Shown here piece by piece: positions 9,275 to 14,049 of a stretch of DNA of 15,578 nucleotides. This DNA comes from Chloroflexota bacterium (lineage in GTDB: Bacteria; Chloroflexota; Limnocylindria; QHBO01): positions 1-15,578 of the forward strand of contig JACCWY010000126.1 of assembly GCA_013697395.1 (NCBI GenBank), written 5' to 3'. Within the stretch, counting starts at the first letter, position 1. Every line of letters begins with the position of its first letter. Under the pieces are notes generated by a model. It did not search any database, had not been told where the DNA came from, and was given only the letters and a program-made list of their open reading frames with translations. The translations under genes and the position numbers were made by a program.

Positions 9275-10002
9275 CTCGCTTCGAAGTCCATCCGGACCCA
9301 GCAGCCGTCGCCGAGGCCACCGCCGATCGATTCGTGGCCGCCGCGCGCAGGTCGATCGACGCGAATGGCATTTTCTTCGTCGCGCTCTCTGGGGGCTCGA
9401 CCCCGAAGCAGGTGTACCCGCTGCTCCTCGAGCCTAGCCGTCGGGATGCCGTCGACTGGAGCCGGGTCGAGTTCTTCTGGAGCGACGAGCGAGCGGTGCC
9501 GCCGGATCACCCCGACTCGAACTTCGGCATCGCGTACCAGATGCTGCTCGCACATCTCCCCGACGTGCGCGCGGACCGGATTCACCGCATGCCGGCGGAG
9601 GCAGCGGAGATCGACGCCGCGGCACTCTCGTACGAGAGCGAGCTGCGCCTCGCCTTCGGCGCACGCGGCAGCGAGCCGCCCCCATTCGACCTCATCTGGC
9701 TCGGGATGGGGCCGGACGGCCACACCGCCAGCCTCTTCCCGGGCACGCTTGCGCTCGAGGAGGCTGAGCGCTGGGTGGTCGCCAACTGGGTGCCATCAGC
9801 GGACGCCTGGCGCATGACGCTCACCCATCCGGTCCTCGACGCGGCCCGACGGGTGCTCTTCGTCGTCACCGGCGCCGACAAGGCGGATGCGGTGCGCGCC
9901 GTCCGCGCCGGTGGGTCCGGCCTTCCGGCCGAATCCGTCAGCGGGAGGCGGGTGCACTGGATCATCGATGCCGCCGCGGCCGGCGAGCCGGAGGCCACCT
10001 GA
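9271..10002 (+). CDS. pgl: 6-phosphogluconolactonase
   Basis: It hydrolyses 6-phosphogluconolactone to 6-phosphogluconate, the step between Zwf and Gnd. The 243-residue protein is normal for the DevB/Pgl type. SGGSTP at 40-45 forms the phosphate loop, WSDER at 70-74 is followed by VPPDHPDSNFG, and GMGPDGHTASLFPG from 145 carries the catalytic-site His151. ALTHPVL-like MTLTHPVLDAAR and LFVVTGADKADAV complete the fold. The start is GTG overlapping the opcA stop by four bases. With tkt, tal, pgi, gnd and zwf it completes the conversion of glucose 6-phosphate to ribulose 5-phosphate in this operon. Confidence 0.95.
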   Translation: MTRFEVHPDPAAVAEATADRFVAAARRSIDANGIFFVALSGGSTPKQVYPLLLEPSRRDAVDWSRVEFFWSDERAVPPDHPDSNFGIAYQMLLAHLPDVRADRIHRMPAEAAEIDAAALSYESELRLAFGARGSEPPPFDLIWLGMGPDGHTASLFPGTLALEEAERWVVANWVPSADAWRMTLTHPVLDAARRVLFVVTGADKADAVRAVRAGGSGLPAESVSGRRVHWIIDAAAAGEPEAT

Positions 10003-10005
10003 CCG

Positions 10006-10281
10006 ATGCCGGCAATCGCCTGGCTGGCCGTGGCGGCCGTGGCGGCCGTGGCGGCCGTGGCCGCATACCTCGTGGCCTGGCCAGCCTGGCGCTCGTACCG
10101 CGAGCGTGCGTCGCGCGATCTCAACACGGAGCGCTACCGCGCCTGGCGCGGCCACAGCTCCCGCGGCCAGGGGTCCACGCGCGAGGGGATGACCACTGAG
10201 GAGCGGCGCCGCATCATGGGCGGTGCGGCGCTCGGCGCGGTGGCGATCATTTCTCTGGTCGCCTTCTTCCTGGCAACCTGA
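10006..10281 (+). CDS. Small membrane protein with two predicted helices
   Basis: I do not recognise a family for this 91-residue protein. Residues 4-25 form a hydrophobic helix made largely of a Val-Ala-Ala repeat, and residues 70-90 (MGGAALGAVAIISLVAFFLAT) form a second. Between them is a strongly basic, polar loop rich in Arg. The protein ends directly after the second helix. GGAGG at 9990-9994 is 11 bases before the ATG, and the gene lies three bases after pgl and five before the next gene, so it is almost certainly translated as part of the operon. The first helix is encoded by a perfect 9-base tandem repeat. A hairpin inner-membrane protein is the limit of what can be said. Confidence 0.7.
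   Translation: MPAIAWLAVAAVAAVAAVAAYLVAWPAWRSYRERASRDLNTERYRAWRGHSSRGQGSTREGMTTEERRRIMGGAALGAVAIISLVAFFLAT
10030..10056 (+). repeat. Tandem repeat GTGGCGGCC x3 inside the membrane-protein gene
   Basis: Three perfect copies of GTGGCGGCC are flanked by partial copies (GGCTGGCC before, GTGGCC after). The unit is nine bases, so copy change by slippage would keep the frame and add or remove Val-Ala-Ala in the first transmembrane helix, changing its length. Confidence 0.85.
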
Positions 10282-10286
10282 CGCGG

Positions 10287-10610
10287 ATGCGTGTCGAGCT
10301 GCTGTATTTCGACGGCGATCCGGCCGCCATGCCGGCCCGCCAGAACCTGGTCGAGGTTCTCACCGAAGACGCGTTCGAAACACCGATCCAGATGATCGCG
10401 ATCGGGTCCGAGGAGGACGCGGCGCTGCTCGGCATGCGCGGCTCACCCACGATCCGGATCGACGATGCGGACATCGATCCTGACTGGAACGGGCCGCTCG
10501 GGCTTGCGCCGCGCTCGTACGGCACCGATGACGGGCCGGTCCCCGGGAAACCGATCATCCGGCGCGCCGTCGAGCGGGCACGCGGCTGGGGCCACGGGCG
10601 CCGCGGCTGA
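10287..10610 (+). CDS. Thioredoxin-fold-like protein lacking all cysteines
   Basis: The 107-residue protein begins MRVELLYFDGDPAA and has GSPTIRIDDADIDPDW near residue 52. This resembles small thioredoxin-fold proteins that begin with a strand and an FDGCPxx redox motif and later carry a cis-proline SPTI(R) segment. Here the motif Cys is replaced by Asp (GDPAA), and the whole protein contains no cysteine, so a dithiol redox function is excluded. A binding or structural role is possible. It starts five bases after the membrane-protein gene, and its TGA shares a base with the proline dehydrogenase ATG (TGATG), indicating coupling. The family call is from motif resemblance only and is moderate. 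Confidence 0.65.
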   Translation: MRVELLYFDGDPAAMPARQNLVEVLTEDAFETPIQMIAIGSEEDAALLGMRGSPTIRIDDADIDPDWNGPLGLAPRSYGTDDGPVPGKPIIRRAVERARGWGHGRRG

Positions 10611-11539
10611 TGCTGGCGGTCGCGCTGCGTGTCCTCTTCCTGTGGCTCAGCAACCGCCGCTGGATGGCGCGCGTGGCGCTCGGCACGCCATTCCTGCGCC
10701 GCATGCCGCTGCGGTTCGTGGCCGGGACGACGCTCGACCAGGCCGTGGCCGCGGTCCGAGAGCTGAATGCGCGGGGTCGCAGCGCCACCCTCGACGTCCT
10801 CGGCGAATCGACCGACGATCGGGATTCGGCCGACCGGGCGGCGACCGCCTACGTGGCAACGATCGAGCGCATCGCCACGGAAGGGCTCGACGCCAACGTC
10901 AGCATCAAGCTCTCCCAGATGGGGCTCGACCTCGGCGTCGAGGAGTGCCTGGCCGTCATGGCACCGATCGTCGCCGCCGCGGCGCGTCACGGGAACTTCG
11001 TGCGCATCGACATGGAGTCGTCGCCCACCACTGACCGCACGCTCGAGGTCGTGAGTCGCCTCCGGGCAGACGGGCACGACGTCGGGCCGGTCATCCAGTC
11101 GTACCTGCATCGGTCTCCGGCGGACGTCGAGCGCCTCGCCACGGAGCACGTGCGGACCCGGATCTGCAAGGGCGCCTACGCCGAGCCACCCGAGCTTGCG
11201 CACCAGGAGCGCGAGGCCGTGGGTGACGCCTTCGTCGCCCTGTGCCAGCGCCTGCTGGAAGCTGATGCCTACCCCGGGATTGCCACCCACGACCCCGAGA
11301 TGATCCAGCGGGTCGGCGCATTCGCGCGCCGCCACGGCATCGGAAAGGACCGCCTCGAGTTCCAGATGCTGTACGGCGTGCGGCGCGACCTTCAGCGCAG
11401 GCTCGTGGCGAGGGGCTATCGCGTCAGGGTCTACGTGCCGTTCGGGACGGAGTGGTACCCGTACTTCATGCGGCGTCTCGCGGAGCGGCCCGCGAACGCG
11501 CTCTTCGTGCTGCGCAGCCTCGTGGGGGAGCATTCCTGA
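10610..11539 (+). CDS. Proline dehydrogenase (monofunctional)
   Basis: This FAD enzyme oxidises L-proline to pyrroline-5-carboxylate and passes electrons to the membrane quinone pool. At 309 residues it matches the monofunctional Thermus/Deinococcus type. The beta-alpha barrel motifs are in order: SIKLSQMG (98-105), FVRIDMESS, VIQSYLHRS, RICKGAY (184-190), ATHDPEMI, EFQMLYG (250-256) and EWYPYFMRRLAERP from 281, where Arg288/Arg289 would bind the proline carboxylate. The hydrophobic N-terminus could help membrane association. The ATG overlaps the preceding stop by one base. No pyrroline-5-carboxylate dehydrogenase is in the window, so the second step must be encoded elsewhere. Symbols putA/putB/prodh vary, so none is given. 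Confidence 0.93.
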   Translation: MLAVALRVLFLWLSNRRWMARVALGTPFLRRMPLRFVAGTTLDQAVAAVRELNARGRSATLDVLGESTDDRDSADRAATAYVATIERIATEGLDANVSIKLSQMGLDLGVEECLAVMAPIVAAAARHGNFVRIDMESSPTTDRTLEVVSRLRADGHDVGPVIQSYLHRSPADVERLATEHVRTRICKGAYAEPPELAHQEREAVGDAFVALCQRLLEADAYPGIATHDPEMIQRVGAFARRHGIGKDRLEFQMLYGVRRDLQRRLVARGYRVRVYVPFGTEWYPYFMRRLAERPANALFVLRSLVGEHS

Positions 11540-11563
11540 CGTCGCACCCGGTCGGGGTAGACT
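11536..11563 (+). promoter_or_regulatory. Sigma-70-like promoter over the proline dehydrogenase stop
   Basis: CTGACG at 11536-11541 and TAGACT at 11558-11563 are separated by 16 bases, a fair match to TTGACA/TATAAT. The -35 includes the TGA stop of proline dehydrogenase. Initiation about seven bases after the -10 would fall near 11570, leaving a leader of only about nine bases before ATG 11579. This agrees with the lack of a ribosome-binding site there. Confidence 0.5.
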
Positions 11564-11578
11564 GGGCAGCCACAACCC

Positions 11579-11941
11579 ATGTCCGCATCCAAACGGCCGA
11601 GCACCTCGAGTCTCCGCCGATACCTCACGTCCCGCCCATACATCGCGGTCGCCGACGTTCGGCGCCGGTTCGGCCTCGATCCGGAGGCGATGAGCGTCGT
11701 CTCGCGCAACGGCACGACGGCGTATGTCGGCCTGCCCGAGCGGGAGGCATCCAAGCTCCAGGACCTCTGGCAGCGCGACGAGGTCGGTGTCGAGCTGTCG
11801 GTCGAGGTTCACGCCCCGGTGGTCATCGGCATCTACCCGATGCGGATCGCGCGCTTCGTGATCGGCCACCCGGCGAATGGCAACGGGACTGCCTACCAGC
11901 CGCATCGTGAGCCGGCGGCGGAGGAACCGGCGCACGAATGA
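11579..11941 (+). CDS. Hypothetical protein, possible DNA-binding fold
   Basis: I do not recognise this 120-residue protein. After a polar N-terminus, residues 12-40 (LRRYLTSRPYIAVADVRRRF and following) are basic and predicted helical, and could form a helix-turn-helix. The middle (about 40-95) alternates polar and hydrophobic residues, ending in VVIGIYPMRIARFVIGHP. The C-terminus is acidic and probably disordered (AAEEPAHE). No ribosome-binding site precedes the ATG, and a promoter at 11536-11563 predicts a nearly leaderless mRNA. The stop overlaps the next gene as ATGA, pairing it with a receiver-like protein. A regulatory pair is plausible but inferred from context only. Confidence 0.65.
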   Translation: MSASKRPSTSSLRRYLTSRPYIAVADVRRRFGLDPEAMSVVSRNGTTAYVGLPEREASKLQDLWQRDEVGVELSVEVHAPVVIGIYPMRIARFVIGHPANGNGTAYQPHREPAAEEPAHE

Positions 11942-12261
11942 GGGTCGCCGCCGTGATGAGCGGATCTCATGCTCTTCAGCCGCATCGAATCCGCTGCCTC
12001 AGTCGCGGGTGCGACCCTGATCCGCGCGATTCTCCCGCGGACCTACCGCCTGATCTCGACCTGGTGCTCGTTGACTGGTCCGCGCGTCACGCGGACTGGG
12101 CCGATGCGCTGCGGGAGCGCAGCGCTCCTCGCGTGATCCTGTTCGGCCGACACACCGATCTCGGGGCGCACTCCGCCGCGCGTGAGGCCAAACTGGGCCC
12201 TAGGTGGGCTCGCTCAAAGCTGATCCTCGGCCTCGCGACGATCCTCCATCGCACTCCCTGA
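11938..12261 (+). CDS. Degenerate response-regulator receiver-like protein, apparently twice frameshifted
   Basis: The open frame gives 107 residues. It starts MRVAAVMSGS and, from about residue 31, reads DSPADLPPDLDLVLVDW, then PRVILFGRHTDLGAHSAARE, then WARSKLILGLATIL. These resemble strands 3-5 of a CheY-like fold, with a partner for the switch Lys in ARSK, but without a convincing phosphoacceptor setting. Between them, the annotated frame gives an unconvincing HALQPHRIRCLSRGCDPDPR. The next frame over 11969-12028 instead reads FSRIESAASVAGATLIRA, the helix and strand expected there. An extra base near 11962-11968 and a missing base near 12025-12028 would explain this. The result may be sequence error or a real compensated mutation. 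The start overlaps the previous stop by four bases (ATGA). Confidence 0.55.
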   Translation: MRVAAVMSGSHALQPHRIRCLSRGCDPDPRDSPADLPPDLDLVLVDWSARHADWADALRERSAPRVILFGRHTDLGAHSAAREAKLGPRWARSKLILGLATILHRTP

Positions 12262-12314
12262 ACAGGACGCCACTCGCTAGCAACGTCATGTGTTTGGGGG
12301 TGGTGCAGCGGAAA

Positions 12315-12338
12315 GGACGCGCCCCGAAGGACGCGCCC
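12315..12338 (-). terminator. Intrinsic terminator of the secreted-protein gene, built from a direct repeat
   Basis: On the plus strand this is GGACGCGCCC, CGAA, GGACGCGCCC: a direct repeat. Read as minus-strand RNA it becomes GGGCGCGUCC-UUCG-GGGCGCGUCC. All ten positions pair, eight as G-C and two as G-U, around a UUCG tetraloop, followed by UUUCC. It begins 42 bases after the stop of the minus-strand gene at 12381. On the plus strand the two G-U pairs become A-C mismatches, so it should work in one direction only. The rest of 12262-12380 shows no gene. Confidence 0.65.
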
Positions 12339-12380
12339 GGTGTCGATGCGGGATCAGGCCGCTATCCCCGTTGTCCAGGT

Positions 12381-12815
12381 CTACTTCTTCGGCGGAGCCT
12401 TCTTGTCGTCGCCATAGAAGCAGAGGTGGCTCAGGCCGTACCACTTGCCATTCTTCACGTTGACCGGCGAGTGCAGACCCGAATCACTGACGACCGGTGG
12501 CTCGTAGAAGTAGAGGAGGGCGTTCGGTCCGCCCTTGACCGTAACCTGCGAGACGACGAAGCCGGTGGCAACGAAGCTGAAGACCGGCCCGGCGCTGGTC
12601 TGGGTGACATCGATTGCAATCGACCCGCCCGGGACAGTGAGCGTCCCGTCGACGATGTCGCCGCCGAGCGGGTTCTCGTACTTGAAGCCCCCGTCGCAAC
12701 TCGGATTGCCGGCGACTAGCTCCGTCCTGTCCCAATGAGCTGCGGATACTGTGCTGAATACGGCGAGTGACAGGATTCCCGCGAGCACTATCGCGCCGAA
12801 TGCCTTAGAGCGCAT
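12381..12815 (-). CDS. Secreted small protein with lysine-rich C-terminus
   Basis: The 144-residue precursor starts MRSKAFGAIVLAGILSLAVF and has a classic Sec signal peptide, probably cut after VSA-A near residue 26. The mature part of about 118 residues is beta-rich. It contains CDGGFKYENP, VKGGPNALLYFYEP, SDSGLHSPVN and GKWYGLSHLCFYG. Similar KGGPxAxxY and LHxPVNxxxGKxYGLSH blocks occur in secreted hypothetical proteins of actinobacteria and relatives, whose function is not known to me. The two mature cysteines could form a disulphide. The last seven residues, KKAPPKK, hold four of its eight mature lysines. AGGAGGAG (12818-12825) is an excellent ribosome-binding site. It lies downstream of, and on the same strand as, a lysyl-oxidase-like gene, with a terminator after it. 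Confidence 0.85.
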   Translation of the reverse strand: MRSKAFGAIVLAGILSLAVFSTVSAAHWDRTELVAGNPSCDGGFKYENPLGGDIVDGTLTVPGGSIAIDVTQTSAGPVFSFVATGFVVSQVTVKGGPNALLYFYEPPVVSDSGLHSPVNVKNGKWYGLSHLCFYGDDKKAPPKK

Positions 12816-12898
12816 GACTCCTCCTGATGGGCACGTGGTGCCGGCAGACGTGGCTCGGCCGCCCCAGGCACCAGTGATCGCATTCTCGCCATGGGGTC

Positions 12899-12915
12899 AG
12901 TACCTGTCTAGTACT
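12899..12915. promoter_or_regulatory. Inverted repeat AGTAC-N7-GTACT, candidate operator
   Basis: A 17-base dyad lies in the 140-base gap between the two minus-strand genes, about 85-100 bases before the secreted-protein start. No clear -10/-35 pair could be assigned in this gap, so it could be an operator for a separate promoter or just part of a shared transcript. The rest of the gap shows only the ribosome-binding site of the downstream gene. Confidence 0.35.
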
Positions 12916-12955
12916 TTCTGCTTAGCAGCCGGTGCGTCCCGGCAACGGTAGTCAC

Positions 12956-13789
12956 TCAGTCAAGCTGCCCGACGATCTCTACGGTCCTGACGCCGTCGAT
13001 CCCGGTGCCGACCGCGATCTCCGTCGCAACCTCGTTGTTGGTCTCGTCGCTCTCCACGAACCAGTCGAACGGGTCGGCGATCATGCGCACGACGTAGTTG
13101 CCGTCCGGCAGCTCGTTGACCCTGACCGTCTGGTCGAGCATGTGCGTTGGATATCTGTCCCCCCACCCCACCGAAAGTCCCATGTGGACACCCAGATCGA
13201 GCTGTCCGCCGCAGCCGACCGCCGAGTACACCGGATCATCGGGGGTCGCGGGAAGATCGTCGTAAAGGAGATCAGTGTCGAAGAAGCAGAAGCCACCCTT
13301 GACTACCTCACCCAGGATCTCCCCGTCCAACGTTTCCACGCGGTGTGCTTCGACGTGCTTCACGTGCCAGTGATTGTGCCCGTCGCCGCCCCACACGAGG
13401 GTCGCCGGCGTCTCGCGCTGGCTGAACCGTGCGTCAGCGTCCGTAACGCGCTGCAGCACCTTCCATTCGTCGCTGAACGGGTGTGCGCGCGCCGCACGAA
13501 CGAGGAAGTCGCCGTCACCGAAATTGCCGATGGTGGCGGGGAATCGGACGGAAATGGTCCCTTCCGGGGTCAGCCCGACCGTGATGTCGTCGATCGGGCC
13601 CATCCTGAGATCCGGATACCGCGGTTCGACAGGAGCTGCGAGGGGAGCAGAGGTGTCGGGGCGAAGGAACAGATAGAGGAGCGTTACGACTGCCACGGCG
13701 GCAATGATCGCGAGGAAGACGATTCGCGTCCGGGAGCGGAGCGCGGGAAGCAGGACGCCGGCGTCATGCTGCATCGCGTGACGGGTCAT
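12956..13789 (-). CDS. Membrane-anchored lysyl-oxidase-like protein
   Basis: Lysyl oxidases are copper/quinone amine oxidases that convert peptidyl lysine to a reactive aldehyde that crosslinks proteins. From ATG 13789 the protein has 277 residues: a basic N-terminus, one transmembrane helix (about 23-42) and an extracytoplasmic catalytic domain (about 56-262). HNHWH (His138, 140, 142) aligns with the HQHYH copper triad of animal enzymes. KGGFCFFDT aligns with KASFCLEDT, placing Lys164 at the lysine of the tyrosylquinone cofactor. GLSVGWGDRY and LPDGNYVVRMIADP, then ESDETNN, match the C-terminal block, with Tyr213 a candidate cofactor tyrosine. GTG 13855 is an alternative start but overlaps a likely promoter; ATG 13774 is also possible. 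No good ribosome-binding site is seen. Confidence 0.82.
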   Translation of the reverse strand: MTRHAMQHDAGVLLPALRSRTRIVFLAIIAAVAVVTLLYLFLRPDTSAPLAAPVEPRYPDLRMGPIDDITVGLTPEGTISVRFPATIGNFGDGDFLVRAARAHPFSDEWKVLQRVTDADARFSQRETPATLVWGGDGHNHWHVKHVEAHRVETLDGEILGEVVKGGFCFFDTDLLYDDLPATPDDPVYSAVGCGGQLDLGVHMGLSVGWGDRYPTHMLDQTVRVNELPDGNYVVRMIADPFDWFVESDETNNEVATEIAVGTGIDGVRTVEIVGQLD

Positions 13790-13827
13790 GCGTGCGGCTT
13801 GAGATGAAGGACTAGTCTCACGAAACG

Positions 13828-13857
13828 AGCCTAGCCGCACGCCGGCACGCGCCACAA
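13828..13857 (-). promoter_or_regulatory. Possible promoter of the lysyl-oxidase-like gene
   Basis: On the minus strand TTGTGG (13857-13852) and TAGGCT (13833-13828) are separated by 18 bases. The -10 resembles the TAGACT before the gene at 11579. Transcription would begin near 13821, about 30 bases before ATG 13789, which argues against the upstream GTG start. The rest of the divergent gap up to 14049 shows no gene and no promoter that I can defend for the plus-strand gene. Confidence 0.35.
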
Positions 13858-14049
13858 GCCGTTTTCGGTGCTTAGGCGCAACGCGATTGCTATCCGAAGG
13901 TACTGGCGCTTCCCAATCTCATCCAGTACTGTCGCTATCAGCCCATGGCTTGGCCATGCCCGCCGCGCCGACATGGGTAGATATCGACCGTTAGGCCCAC
14001 CTCCTATCGGACCGATTGTGCCCATAAGGTGGTTCCGGGGGTCCCGAGC

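Noticed and set aside
12313..12340. Tandem duplication or CRISPR-like repeat
   Set aside because: There are only two copies with a four-base gap. The pairing on the minus strand explains it as a terminator.
12204..12951. Plus-strand open frames over the secreted-protein gene
   Set aside because: The minus-strand gene has a signal peptide, strong ribosome-binding site and terminator, while the plus frames have none and no motifs.
12932..13807. A 291-codon plus-strand frame
   Set aside because: It is antisense to the lysyl-oxidase-like gene, whose copper and quinone motifs are clear.
13940..13978. CCCATG...CATGGG inverted repeat in the divergent gap
   Set aside because: The arms are only six bases around a 24-base loop with other partial matches inside, and no promoter elements line up with it. 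It is indistinguishable from chance.
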